In this document: in pieces, positions 16,387 to 28,241 of the stretch | Numbering within the stretch: the stretch's first letter is position 1 | Layout of the letters: each line of letters begins with the position of its first letter | Origin: UBA7672 sp041398245 | Lineage (GTDB): Bacteria; Pseudomonadota; Alphaproteobacteria; Caulobacterales; Hyphomonadaceae | DNA: 64,000 nucleotides | Direction: 5' to 3' | Assembly (NCBI GenBank): GCA_041398245.1 | Contig: JAWKVC010000009.1 | Location: 62,001-126,000, forward strand | The notes under the pieces: generated by a model | What the model was told of the DNA's origin: nothing | The model's input: only the letters and a program-made list of their open reading frames with translations | Databases searched by the model: none | Made by a program: the position numbers and the translations under genes

Positions 16387-17640
16387 TCAACTTCTGTAGG
16401 CGCCGTTTATCTTCACGTAACCATCGGTGAAATCGCAGGTCCAGACACGGGAGCGACCCTGGCCGAGACCGAGATTCACGCGGATGGAGACTTCCTGACC
16501 GGAAACAGCCCGGGTCGCCGTCTCTTCCGAGTAGGTCGCTGCGCGCGCGCCATCCTGCGCCACCAGATGATCGCCGAACCACAGCACCAGCCGGTCGCGC
16601 TCGACCGGCTCCGATGTCTTGCCGATCGCCATGATGACCCGGCCCCAGTTCGCATCGCCAGCGGCGATCGCCGTCTTCACCAGTGGCGAGTTGGCGATCG
16701 AACAGGCGATGACCTTGGCCGACGCGTCGCTGACCGCGCCCTCAACGGTGATCTCGATGATCTTCGAGGCGCCCTCGCCGTCACGCACGATCTGCGTGGC
16801 GAGGTCTTCCAGAACGCGATGCATCCCTTCGACGAAGCCCGCCAGACGTGGATCATCGGGATTATGGATCGGCTCGCCGCCGGCCGCGCCAGTCGCGAAG
16901 AACAGCAGCGTGTCCGAGGTCGACGTGTCGGAATCGACCGTGATGCAGTTGTAGGTGAGATCGCCGAGCCGGGAGATCAGCGCCTGACAGACATTCGGCG
17001 CCAACGGCGCATCGGTGAACAGATAGTTCAACGTCGTCGCCATGTTCGGCTGGATCATGCCGGACCCCTTGGCGACGCCAAGAATGCTCACATTGCGGCG
17101 GTTGAGATCGACGGTTTCGCCCGCGGCCTTGGCGAAGGTGTCGGTGGTGCGGATACAGTTGGCCACCTTCTCCCAATCCGGCGCGGCTATGCCGGTCCAT
17201 GCTTTTTCGACGCCGCCGGACACAATGTGCGGCGGCATGGGTTCGCCGATGACGCCTGTGGCCGAGACGAACACCTCGTGCTCGCCGCAGCCGGACATCT
17301 TCATCGCCGACGCCACGGTCGCGTTGTTCTTGGCGATGCCCGCTGCGCCCGTGAATGCGTTGGAGTTGCCGGTGTTGACCACCAGCACGCGCGCCCTGCC
17401 GCCGCCCGCCTTCAGCGCCGCGCGGCAGCGATCCACATCGTCCGACCGCGTCGAGGACATGGTGAAGATGCCGCCAACGGACGCGCCTTCTGGAAAATGC
17501 ACGACCAGCAGATCGTCGCGCACCTTGCCCTTGTAGAGGCCGAGCGAATGCGTGACCGCCTCAACCCCACCAACCTTGGGCAGAACAGGAAAGCGCTCGG
17601 GCGCAAGCGGTGAAACCGGCAGGTCGGCAGCAGTAGCCAA
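16387..17640 (-). CDS. argJ: Bifunctional ornithine acetyltransferase / N-acetylglutamate synthase
   Basis: ArgJ moves the acetyl group from acetylornithine to glutamate and so recycles it in arginine synthesis. The 417-residue precursor contains the self-cleavage site KGSGMIQPNMATTL; Thr202 after Ala201 becomes the N-terminal nucleophile of the beta chain. SATGVIGEPMP supplies the oxyanion hole Thr-Gly. The only in-frame start is TTG at 17640, with AGGGG eight bases upstream. It follows the parvulin gene by 11 bases. With argF and argD at 4-6 kb, it shows a cyclic acetyl pathway. Confidence 0.94.
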   Translation of the reverse strand: MATAADLPVSPLAPERFPVLPKVGGVEAVTHSLGLYKGKVRDDLLVVHFPEGASVGGIFTMSSTRSDDVDRCRAALKAGGGRARVLVVNTGNSNAFTGAAGIAKNNATVASAMKMSGCGEHEVFVSATGVIGEPMPPHIVSGGVEKAWTGIAAPDWEKVANCIRTTDTFAKAAGETVDLNRRNVSILGVAKGSGMIQPNMATTLNYLFTDAPLAPNVCQALISRLGDLTYNCITVDSDTSTSDTLLFFATGAAGGEPIHNPDDPRLAGFVEGMHRVLEDLATQIVRDGEGASKIIEITVEGAVSDASAKVIACSIANSPLVKTAIAAGDANWGRVIMAIGKTSEPVERDRLVLWFGDHLVAQDGARAATYSEETATRAVSGQEVSIRVNLGLGQGRSRVWTCDFTDGYVKINGAYRS

Positions 17641-17651
17641 GTGATGAACCC

Positions 17652-18686
17652 CTATTGAGGCGTTTTGGGTGGCGACGCGGCCGGCGCCGGCTCGCGTGTC
17701 TCGGAGGCCGTGCCGCCGGGCGCCGCCTGCGGGGCCGCGTCAGCTGGCTCTGGCGGCGCAGCATCAGCTGCGGGTCGCGGCGCAGGGCGGGCGGGCGCTG
17801 CGGCTTCGGTCGGGCGTACGCCATGCGGCGAGTTGCGCTTCACGATCGCGGCGTCGGCGCGCAGCTCTTTCAGGATTTCCTCGAGCTGTTGCGCCTTGAG
17901 ATAGCGCTCGATGCGCTCGCGCAGCTCCTCGATCGACGGCGGACGGCGCTTACGCACTTCTTCCACCTTCACGATGTGCCAGCCTTCAGCATCCTGGAAA
18001 GGACGCGAGATGCCGCCTTCGGACACTTCGCGGATCACGCGGGCGAATTCAGGCGTCGCTTCCTCGGCCGTCATGTAACCGAGGTCGCCGCCATCCATGC
18101 GCGTGACCTCGTCCGTCGACCGGCGCGCAGCAGTGACCACGAAGTCGGCGCCCGCCTTCAGCTCGGCGGCGATCTTGTCGATGTCTTCCTTGCTGGCCGC
18201 GAGGATGTGGCGCAGCCGCGCCTCGTTCTCCATCTGCGTTTCCAGGAGGGCGACCTGGGTCTCGTACATCCGGCGGATGGCGGCCTCGTCGATCCGCTCC
18301 GAGGCGATCGTCTCGAGCAGGATGTTGCCCAGAATATTGTCCCGCGCGGTCTCCAGCCGGTGGCGGGCTTCCGGCTCCTCGTCCAGCCCGCGGGCGACCG
18401 CCTCCATGGAAAGGAGCTTCACCTCGATGAGCTGGTCCAGGATCTCGTCGAACTCGACACTGGTTGGCTCCAGCGTCTCACCCTCCTCGATGACCCCCTT
18501 CAGCTTGGCCTCGAGTTCCACGTCGGCGACATAGATGATCTGTCCGTTAACCGAAGCGGCCTCGGCCGACCGGTCCAGGGAGACGGCCTCGCGCACGGGG
18601 GCCTCCTCGCTGTCGCAGGCGGCCAGCGCGACCGAACCGCACAGGAAAAGGCCCAAAAACCAGCCGGAGCGTGTCCCAAAAGCCAT
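17652..18686 (-). CDS. Parvulin-type peptidyl-prolyl isomerase lipoprotein
   Basis: The 344-residue product has a lipobox LAAC with Cys24 followed by Asp at +2, which in E. coli keeps lipoproteins in the inner membrane. A SurA/PrsA-like helical part follows (residues 30-165), then a rotamase domain with LRHILAAS, GGDLGYM and FQDAEGWHIVKVEE. The C-terminal 60 residues are Pro/Ala-rich. It should help fold exported proteins, fitting its place divergent from secA. ATG at 18686 is preferred to TTG at 18701 since GAGGAG is seven bases upstream. Confidence 0.88.
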   Translation of the reverse strand: MAFGTRSGWFLGLFLCGSVALAACDSEEAPVREAVSLDRSAEAASVNGQIIYVADVELEAKLKGVIEEGETLEPTSVEFDEILDQLIEVKLLSMEAVARGLDEEPEARHRLETARDNILGNILLETIASERIDEAAIRRMYETQVALLETQMENEARLRHILAASKEDIDKIAAELKAGADFVVTAARRSTDEVTRMDGGDLGYMTAEEATPEFARVIREVSEGGISRPFQDAEGWHIVKVEEVRKRRPPSIEELRERIERYLKAQQLEEILKELRADAAIVKRNSPHGVRPTEAAAPARPAPRPAADAAPPEPADAAPQAAPGGTASETREPAPAASPPKTPQ

Positions 18687-18949
18687 CCTGAGGCTCCTCA
18701 AGCTGCCAAAGCTGTCATAGGGCAGTCAGGGTTATCCAGTGCGTGGCCAGTGCTCGGATTGACACTGGGAAAGCTGGTCCTTACGTCTCGGCAAGGCGCA
18801 AGTCGAGGGACTTCCCGGAACGTTTCGGGGGGTGTTTTGGATTTCGCGCCGGTGTAGCCGAGGCCGGAAAACTCCCCCGTATACACTAGTTGTAAGAGGG
18901 ACGCCGCGACCATCTCGGCTCGCGTGAGGCTGGCAGGCGGAAAATCGGT

Positions 18950-21667
<2,718 letters not shown>

Positions 21668-21679
21668 GGCAGCCCGGCC

Positions 21680-22204
21680 TCAGTCGGCTTGCTTTTCGCG
21701 CATGACCGTAGGCGGACCCGCAGCGATGCGCGCCGCCAGTCCCGTTACGGCACCCGCGCCGAGCGTAAGGACGAACAGCACGCCAACCGCAGGCAACGCG
21801 CTCAAGGCACCGCCGGCGACGATGCCGCCAAGGTTGAGAAGCGACGCGAAGAACAGCAGGATCGCAAAGCCGATCGCCGCCGTGCGCGCACCGATGATCG
21901 CGGCTGCCGCGTGGGTGGTGTGATCACCGCGATAGGCGGCCATGACGAAGTATCCTATCACCACCAGCACCGCCATGGCGCACAGGCCGATGGCCAGCGT
22001 AGCGGGATGCAGCGCGTTCCGCAGGCCGAAGGACACGGCAGATACGCCTCTTGCCATGTCGAACGGGCTCCAGATTCGGCCTATCCACATGGACGCTACA
22101 ACCACCGCCATGAAGTAGCCGACGATGATGGCCACAGCGCTGCCGCGCAAGATGGAGCTGTCGGTGAAATCGCGCGATGGCTGTCCCTGAGTTCCGCCGG
22201 TCAT
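21680..22204 (-). CDS. Four-helix membrane protein of unknown function
   Basis: The 174-residue protein has four hydrophobic helices (around residues 22-42, 69-90, 105-125 and 135-158), a short basic C-terminus and no motif I recognise. It is convergent with secA, 12 bases apart, and lies downstream of an MFS gene on the same strand with a 60-base gap. Codon use looks like that of the neighbours, so I take it as real. The function is unknown. Confidence 0.6.
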   Translation of the reverse strand: MTGGTQGQPSRDFTDSSILRGSAVAIIVGYFMAVVVASMWIGRIWSPFDMARGVSAVSFGLRNALHPATLAIGLCAMAVLVVIGYFVMAAYRGDHTTHAAAAIIGARTAAIGFAILLFFASLLNLGGIVAGGALSALPAVGVLFVLTLGAGAVTGLAARIAAGPPTVMREKQAD

Positions 22205-22264
22205 CCAACCCGCCCCCTACGCGCCCGTCAGAATGGCACGTCTGCCCGCGGGTGACGAGCGGTA

Positions 22265-23554
22265 CTAGTGGGCCACGGCGGCGACGCGCTTCGGCTTCTC
22301 CTTCATATCCAGCAGATGGCGCGTCAGCAGCGGCAGGATCGCGACAGCAGATATGCAGGCTCCACCGATCACGGTGTTCACGACGCCCGCAGTCTCGGCG
22401 ATCCATCCGGCGAGCAGGATCGAGCCCGTCATGCCAACGCCGTTGACGACCTGATTGAAGCCGTTGGCGCGCGCCAGCTGGTCCTCCGGCAGCAGGCGCT
22501 GCTGCAAACTGACGGCGAGGATGGTGAAAACCATCAGCCCGCTGTCGCCCAGCGTCTGTTGCAGCACCATGAAGAGCGTCGACCATTCGCGGATCATCGC
22601 CGCGGGGATCAGCATCAGCGTGCCGCACGTGCTCATGACGAAAGCGAGCAGGATGGCGGGGCCCTGTCCGAAAGCGCGGGCCATCGGCCCGGCAAGCAAT
22701 GATCCCGCCAGCGCGCTGACGCCGCCCACCGAAATGATAATGCCCATCAGGGACGGGCTCATCCCCAGATCGCGCAACATGAAGATCGTGAACGTCGCGA
22801 AGAAGAAGCCAGCCGAGACGTACCAGACGAAGGTCGCCGTGATGATCGCGCGCATCGGACGGCATCGCCAGATCGCCAGAAAGCCGATGGCGATGTCGAG
22901 CCTGAGCCTGCGGAGGACCGGGATCGTCTCGCCCGGCTCCGTTGGCGCCGGTTGGGTCTGCGCCCGCGGAATGCGCCATAGCCAGAAGGCCGACCACAGG
23001 AAGGTCAGCGCATCGACAACCATTGCGATCGGCGCTGTGACAAGATCGATCAGGACGCCGGCGACGCCGGGTCCGCCAAGCTCGGCCAGCGACTCGGTCG
23101 CCTGCAGGCGGGCGTTCGCATCGACCAGCTGATCCTCCGGCACGAGGCGCGGCAGCACGGCGTTGTCTGCGTTTCCGAACAGTGCGCTGGCGGCGCCCGC
23201 CAGCGCGGCAAGCACGCACAGCAGCGGAAAGCTGAGCCAGCCGCCCAACCAGGCGACCGGCGTCGCAAGAACGACCACGAAGCGAACGAGGTCGGTCGCG
23301 ATCATCAGGCGGGTCTTGTTGGTTCGCTCGACATATCCGCCGAGCAGCAGGCCGGTGAGCACATAGGGCGCGTAGGTGAACGCCGCGAGCACGGCCGCCT
23401 CCCATGGCGAAGCGGACAGGACGCCCACGGCGATGATCGGCATCGCGGTGCGCGTGATGCGGCTTCCGAACGCAGACAGGGTCTGCGCGGCCCACAGGCG
23501 ATTGAAACTGGCGTTGCCCCACAAGGGTGAGGCCCGCCGCAGGAATGCGAACAT
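22265..23554 (-). CDS. MFS exporter, EntS-like
   Basis: The 429-residue protein has about twelve membrane helices and the pattern of the EntS/MFS_3 branch: FNRLWAAQTLSAFGS at the start, GYVERTNKTRLMI in loop 2-3 and LPEDQLARANGFNQVVNG in the second half, which echoes VPEDQLVDANARLQATES in the first. EntS exports enterobactin, and relatives export drugs, so the substrate here is open. It may form a unit with the four-helix membrane protein downstream. Confidence 0.85.
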   Translation of the reverse strand: MFAFLRRASPLWGNASFNRLWAAQTLSAFGSRITRTAMPIIAVGVLSASPWEAAVLAAFTYAPYVLTGLLLGGYVERTNKTRLMIATDLVRFVVVLATPVAWLGGWLSFPLLCVLAALAGAASALFGNADNAVLPRLVPEDQLVDANARLQATESLAELGGPGVAGVLIDLVTAPIAMVVDALTFLWSAFWLWRIPRAQTQPAPTEPGETIPVLRRLRLDIAIGFLAIWRCRPMRAIITATFVWYVSAGFFFATFTIFMLRDLGMSPSLMGIIISVGGVSALAGSLLAGPMARAFGQGPAILLAFVMSTCGTLMLIPAAMIREWSTLFMVLQQTLGDSGLMVFTILAVSLQQRLLPEDQLARANGFNQVVNGVGMTGSILLAGWIAETAGVVNTVIGGACISAVAILPLLTRHLLDMKEKPKRVAAVAH

Positions 23555-23788
23555 GGATGTTTTCCGGAATGCGTTTGAGCGCGCACGCAGGCGCGCGCGA
23601 TGGGAGATGGCTATGCCCTGCCGGGCGGGTCCCCGGCGCGGATCAGACGGTAACGATCCTCATGGCCCACTCCACATCTGGAAGCCGGTTTGCCTATGTA
23701 CGCTTTGCCCGCGTCCGTCAATTCCCGGAACAATGGCTCCCGTGGCTCGTTCGATTCCGATCACCCCAGGACAGGAGGAACGCGACCC

Positions 23789-24334
23789 ATGGGACACACC
23801 AGCAAGACCGAGAGGCGCCCCGAGAAGCAGCTCTGGGAACAACTCGACAAGATACAAGCAGGGATGATCGGCATTGAAGGCTCGCACAGCCACATGCAGC
23901 CGATGGCGCACACGCTCGACAATGATGGACGCGCGCGGCTGTGGTTCTTCACGTCCCGCGCAAGCGATCTTGCCCGCGAGATCGATCGGGGCGCACACGC
24001 GCATTTCTGCCTGATCGGCAAGGACCAGGCCTATCACGCCTGCCTCAAGGGCTTTCTGGCGCCATGCTCCGATCGTTCGAAAGTCTCCGAATACTGGAGC
24101 GACATGACTGCGGCCTGGTTCAACGGCAAGGATGATCCGCAGATTCTGCTGCTGCAGTTTGATCTTCTGGACGCGGCGATCTGGGCGTCGACCCGCAATC
24201 CCGTGCGCCTTGCATGGGAAATCCAGGACGCCAGGAATTCTTCGAAAGACCCGGATGTTGGCGCGCGGGCGCACGTCGATTTCACGCAGCCCAAAGGCTC
24301 TCCGGATCGCGAGCACGCCGGCAAGCGCCACTGA
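23789..24334 (+). CDS. Pyridoxamine 5'-phosphate oxidase-like FMN-binding split-barrel protein
   Basis: The 181-residue protein resembles the general-stress-protein-26 group: LWEQLDKIQAGMIGI, LWFFTSRASDLAREI, VSEYWSDMTAAWF and PQILLLQFDLLDAAIW. These bind flavin or deazaflavin in a split beta-barrel. The physiological substrate is unknown. ATG at 23789 has AGGAGGA ten bases upstream. The 234 bases before it hold no gene that I can support. The C-terminal tail is polar and ends in a basic stretch. Confidence 0.8.
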   Translation: MGHTSKTERRPEKQLWEQLDKIQAGMIGIEGSHSHMQPMAHTLDNDGRARLWFFTSRASDLAREIDRGAHAHFCLIGKDQAYHACLKGFLAPCSDRSKVSEYWSDMTAAWFNGKDDPQILLLQFDLLDAAIWASTRNPVRLAWEIQDARNSSKDPDVGARAHVDFTQPKGSPDREHAGKRH

Positions 24335-24431
24335 GGCTTAACCCGCTCGAAACATTCGGCCCACGCTTTGTTGAGATTCACCGGCTACTGCGGATAGACG
24401 GGCTTGCCCCGCGCGTCTGAAAGGAGTGGCC

Positions 24432-25167
24432 ATGAATCTCTTCCGCATCGCTGCGCTGTCGGCCTGCATCGCTGCAGGCGCAACGCCCGCTCTTGCCCAG
24501 GATGATCCGGCCTCGCCATGGAGCGGCGAAGGCGCCTTCACAGCCGGCGTCACCACGGGCAACACGGAAACCTCCGACGTCGGACTTGCACTGAAGCTCC
24601 GTCACGATGGCGGAGACTGGATCCAGTCCGGCGAATTCGCCGCCGACTATGGTGAGACCGACAGCGTTGAAACGAAGAACCGCATGTTCGCCGCCGGGCA
24701 GATCGACCGCGTGTTCGACGAACGCCTCAGCGGCTATGGCCGCCTGACATGGGAGCGCGACGAGTTCTCGGGCTTTGAAAACCGCTATTTTGTGGGCCTC
24801 GGCCCGGCCTGGAAAGCGATCGACTCCGACGCCATGAAATGGACGATCGAAGGCGGCCCCGGCTACAAGGTCGATGAAATCCGCGCGACGCTGACCACGC
24901 CGGCGGAAACGGAAGAGTCGTTCAGCGCGCGCCGGCTCGAAGTTCGAATACAAGTTCAACGACGCCGTCAGCCTCTCGAACAACACCGAGGTCGTCTACT
25001 CGCAGACTTCGACGCAGATCTCGAACATCATCGCACTGACCGCGAACCTGTGGGGCAATCTCAGCGCCCGCGTCTCGCTCGACGTGCGGCACGACACCGA
25101 TCCGCTGCCGGGCTTTGAGTCAACCGACACCGCGACCAAGTTCTCGTTGGTCTACAAGATCGGCTGA
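24432..25167 (+). pseudogene. DUF481 (YdiY-like) outer-membrane beta-barrel protein, one frameshift
   Basis: A signal peptide (cleavage near ALAQ-DD) is followed by the DUF481 barrel pattern: GEGAFTAGVTTGNTETSDV, FENRYFVGLGPAWKAI, EGGPGYKVDEIRA. At about 24930, in an alternating GC run, the frame shifts and the barrel continues in another frame as SKFEYKFNDAVSLSNNTEVVYS, ending LVYKIG and TGA at 25165-25167. A two-base GC loss, or one extra base, explains it. AAGGAG lies five bases before ATG 24432. It may be a real phase-variable-like slip or a sequencing error. Relatives are called salt-induced outer-membrane proteins. Confidence 0.75.
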
Positions 25168-25171
25168 GGCG

Positions 25172-26125
25172 CTAGGCCAGACCTTCGCGGCCGATGGCGT
25201 AGAAGCGCTCCTTGCGCTGGGCGCGCAGATCGTCCGGCGTCATGCCGTCGAGCGTCTTTAGAGCGGCCTCGACGGCGTCGCCGACCTTCTCGATGGCGTC
25301 CTTGGGGTCGCGATGCGCACCGCCCATCGGCTCAGGCACGACGCCGTCGACGATGTGGAACTTCAGCAAATCCTGCGCCGTGATCTTCATGGCCTCGGCC
25401 GTGTCTTTCGCGCGCTTGGCGTCGCGGAACAGGATCGAGGCGGCGCCTTCCGGCGAGATCACCGAATAGACGGCGTGCTCCATCATCAGCACCTTGTTGC
25501 CCGACGCGAGCGCCACGGCGCCGCCAGACCCGCCCTCGCCCACGATCACAGAGATCATCGGCGTATCAAGCGTGAGGCACGCCTCGATGGCGCGCGCCAG
25601 CGCTTCGGCCTGGCCGCGCTCTTCGCCGCCCTTGCCTGGGAAGGCGCCTGATGTATCGACCAGCGCGATGACGGGCAGACCAAAACGCCCGGCAAGCTCG
25701 ATCAGGCGCACGGCCTTGCGATAGCCTTCGGGGCGGCCCATGCCGAAATTGTGCTTGAGGCGGGTCTGCGTGTCGCGACCTTTCTCGTGACCGATCACGA
25801 CAACCGGGCGGCCACGGAAACGCGCAAGCCCGCCGAGGATCGCCTCGTCGTTCATGAACTTCCGGTCGCCGGCCAGTTCAACGAACTCGTCGAACAGCTG
25901 CTCGACATAGTCGAGGAAGTGCGGCCGCTCGGGATGACGCGCGACCTGCGTCTTCTGCCACGCGCTGAGATGCGTGTAGATCTGCTCAAGCTGCTTCTGC
26001 GCCTTCTCGCGCAGCTTGCCGACTTCTTCCTCGACGGCGGCGCCGCCGGCGGCTTCAAGCTCGGCGATCTTGCGTTCGAGGTCGGCGACCGGCTTCTCGA
26101 ATTCGAGATAGGTGGAAACGGCCAT
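25172..26125 (-). CDS. accA: Acetyl-CoA carboxylase carboxyltransferase subunit alpha
   Basis: With AccD this subunit transfers the carboxyl group from biotin to acetyl-CoA, making malonyl-CoA for fatty acids. The 317-residue protein starts MAVSTYLEFEKPVADLE, has the helical N-terminal part typical of AccA, then GRPVVVIGHEKGRDTQ, FGMGRPEGYRKA, DTSGAFPGKGGEERGQ and EGGSGGAVALA. ATG at 26125 has GGAG nine bases upstream. It converges on the DUF481 gene, four bases apart. Confidence 0.96.
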   Translation of the reverse strand: MAVSTYLEFEKPVADLERKIAELEAAGGAAVEEEVGKLREKAQKQLEQIYTHLSAWQKTQVARHPERPHFLDYVEQLFDEFVELAGDRKFMNDEAILGGLARFRGRPVVVIGHEKGRDTQTRLKHNFGMGRPEGYRKAVRLIELAGRFGLPVIALVDTSGAFPGKGGEERGQAEALARAIEACLTLDTPMISVIVGEGGSGGAVALASGNKVLMMEHAVYSVISPEGAASILFRDAKRAKDTAEAMKITAQDLLKFHIVDGVVPEPMGGAHRDPKDAIEKVGDAVEAALKTLDGMTPDDLRAQRKERFYAIGREGLA

Positions 26126-26227
26126 TGGGAGGCTCCGAATCTGGAACGGGCCACATACTCCCCACGTCACGCCCCTGCAAGCACGGAAGGTGCAAACCGC
26201 TGGAGCGACTGGCTTTTCTGCCTGTTT

Positions 26228-27043
26228 CTAGAACCGGAAGACGCCTTCGATGACTGTCCGGCCTCGCCCGACAAGCTTAACGCGCTCGCCTTCGAGGCGT
26301 GTGGTGATGTGGGCGCCGCGGCCCGGATAGGCCTGGAAGCAGTTCAGCTCCGCCTTGCCAAGTTCCTGCGAGAACCAGGGCGCAATGATGCAGTGGGCGG
26401 ACCCGGTCGCAGGGTCTTCGGGAATCCCTGACCCCGGCGCGAAGAAGCGCGAGACCACATCATAGCCTTCCGACGCGCCTGGCGCAGCGCAGATGAGATT
26501 GCCGCGCCCGCCGGTCGCCCCGCCCGATATCGTGTTGACGCAAGCAAGGTCCGGCTTGAGCGCGCGCACCTCATCCGGCGTCGCGAAGATCGCCATCAGA
26601 TACGGGCCGGCGACGACGCGTTGCGGAGCGATGCCCAGCGCCTCGACCAGGCCTTCCGGCATCGGAACCTCACGCGGCGGCTGCGCCGGAAAATCCATTT
26701 CCAGCCGGCCATCCGCCAGACGTTTGACGGTGAGACGTCCGGATTTGGTATCGAAGCCAATCTGCGGGCCGTCGAATCCAAGATGCTCATAGAGCGCATG
26801 CGCGCTTGCCAGCGTCGCGTGTCCGCACAGCGGCACTTCCAGCGCCGGTGTGAACCAGCGCAGATCCCACACGCCATCGTCCTTCGCGACGATAAAGGCT
26901 GTCTCGGCGAGATTGTTCTCCGCTGCGACGGCCTGCATCACGGCGTCCGCCGGGAAGGCGTCCATCGGCATCACGGCAGCCGGGCCGCCCGACATCGGAC
27001 GCTCTGCAAACGCATCGATCTGGAAGAATGGATAGTCAGCCAT
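26228..27043 (-). CDS. PhzF family isomerase/epimerase
   Basis: The 271-residue protein has the PhzF diaminopimelate-epimerase-like fold marks: FQIDAFAERPMSGGPAAV at the start, the catalytic Glu47 in NNLAETAFI, LCGHATLASAH and EDPATGSAHC. PhzF itself isomerises dihydro-hydroxyanthranilate, but most family members have unknown substrates and no other phenazine gene is here. It lies between thiD and accA on the same strand with gaps of about 90 to 100 bases. The ATG at 27043 matches the family start. Confidence 0.87.
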   Translation of the reverse strand: MADYPFFQIDAFAERPMSGGPAAVMPMDAFPADAVMQAVAAENNLAETAFIVAKDDGVWDLRWFTPALEVPLCGHATLASAHALYEHLGFDGPQIGFDTKSGRLTVKRLADGRLEMDFPAQPPREVPMPEGLVEALGIAPQRVVAGPYLMAIFATPDEVRALKPDLACVNTISGGATGGRGNLICAAPGASEGYDVVSRFFAPGSGIPEDPATGSAHCIIAPWFSQELGKAELNCFQAYPGRGAHITTRLEGERVKLVGRGRTVIEGVFRF

Positions 27044-27132
27044 GGCGCGCCTCCGCGTTGGAGAGACGCGATGTAGGCGGGCCGGCGGGCAGAGTGAAAC
27101 GATATCTTCTGCGCGATCGGTTAGCTGGGCTG

Positions 27133-28005
27133 TCAGGCGGGACGCCATTTCGCGAACAGCGTCGCGAATGCCTCGGGGTCGCGCGATGGCCAGCCATGGT
27201 CGATCGGACCATTGCCCTTGCCGAAGCCCGGCGCACGCCGGATCGCCTCGACCAGATAGGCGCGGGCCAACGCGACGGCATCCTTGAGCGACAGACCACG
27301 TGCGACGCCCGCCGCGATCCCCGACGCAAGCGTGCAGCCCGTGCCATGCGTTGCTTTCGTCTCGATGCGCGGCCCATCGAAGAAGTGTTCTCCGTTCTGG
27401 GTCGCCAGCACTTCGACAATCACATCGCCGGAGACATGCCCGCCTTTCACCAGCGCAGCTACGGCCCCCATCTCCAGCAGCTTATCAGCGGCGCGGCGCT
27501 GACCATCGAGCGTGTCCACGGCCTTGCCCGTCAGCACCTCGGCCTCGGGCGCGTTCGGCGTCACCAGCGCGGCGCCGGGAATCATCAGGCTGCGGACGGC
27601 GTCGACCGCCTCGCGCGGCAGCAAAACATCGCCGGACGTCGCCACCATGACAGGGTCGACGATGCGTGGAATATCCGGCGCCAGATCGGCGAAAGCCTGC
27701 GCCAGCAGTTCGACAAGCGCCTTGTCGCCCAGCATGCCCGTCTTCAACGCATCCGCGCCGATGTCCTTCAGCACAGCCTCCATCTGCGCGCGAACGACCC
27801 GGGGCGGCGTCGCGACGACGCCTGATACGCCCTGCGTGTTCTGGATCGTCAGCGCCGTGATGGCGGTCGCCGCGTAGCCGCCCAGCGCCGTCACCGTCTT
27901 GATGTCAGCCTGGATGCCGGCGCCGCCGCCGGAATCCGATCCGGCTATGATCAGCACCCGCCCCTGCGGCTTGTCCGTCTTCGCCGATGTCTGTGCTGCC
28001 GCCAT
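27133..28005 (-). CDS. thiD: Hydroxymethylpyrimidine (phosphate) kinase ThiD
   Basis: The enzyme phosphorylates HMP and HMP-P for the pyrimidine half of thiamine. The 290-residue protein has VLIIAGSDSGGGAGIQAD at the substrate site, LKTGMLGD, DPVMVATSGD, LVTPNAPEAEVL and the catalytic HGTGCTLAS near the C-terminus. The upstream gap to the plus-strand DUF3008 gene is only about 50 bases, too short for a TPP riboswitch, and I see none. No other thiamine gene is in the window. Confidence 0.94.
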   Translation of the reverse strand: MAAAQTSAKTDKPQGRVLIIAGSDSGGGAGIQADIKTVTALGGYAATAITALTIQNTQGVSGVVATPPRVVRAQMEAVLKDIGADALKTGMLGDKALVELLAQAFADLAPDIPRIVDPVMVATSGDVLLPREAVDAVRSLMIPGAALVTPNAPEAEVLTGKAVDTLDGQRRAADKLLEMGAVAALVKGGHVSGDVIVEVLATQNGEHFFDGPRIETKATHGTGCTLASGIAAGVARGLSLKDAVALARAYLVEAIRRAPGFGKGNGPIDHGWPSRDPEAFATLFAKWRPA

Positions 28006-28058
28006 GCGAACTTTGCGCCTCCGTGGGCGTTACCTAGCGAGCCAAAGGAGATTTGCCC

Positions 28059-28241
28059 ATGCCCGCAACTTCGAAAGCCCAACAGAAAGCGGCTGGCGCG
28101 GCCCTGTCCGCCAAACGCGGCGAAACGCCGAAGTCGCAGCTCACGGGAGCGTCCAAGCAGATGGCGGAGTCCATGTCCAAAAAGGACCTGGAGGAAATCG
28201 CCTCAACCAAACGCCAGAATCTGCCGGACAAGAAGAGCTGA
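28059..28241 (+). CDS. DUF3008 family small protein
   Basis: A 60-residue, very polar and basic protein: MPATSKAQQKAAGAAL, then ASKQMAESMSKKDLEE and a tail KRQNLPDKKS. This is the DUF3008 pattern (short, charged, abundant in alphaproteobacteria, function unknown). AAGGAG at 28045-28050 is eight bases before ATG 28059. Its TGA stop overlaps a CTG that could start the next gene. Confidence 0.85.
   Translation: MPATSKAQQKAAGAALSAKRGETPKSQLTGASKQMAESMSKKDLEEIASTKRQNLPDKKS

Noticed and set aside
18732..18740. TTATCCAGT resembling a DnaA box before secA
   Set aside because: Two mismatches from the consensus, single copy, and no reason to link secA to DnaA.
28006..28058. Possible TPP riboswitch before thiD
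   Set aside because: The gap is about 50 bases and lacks the conserved THI-box elements.
27899..28237. Upstream extension of the VTT-domain frame
   Set aside because: It runs antisense through thiD and out of frame through the DUF3008 gene; its residues look like antisense translation.
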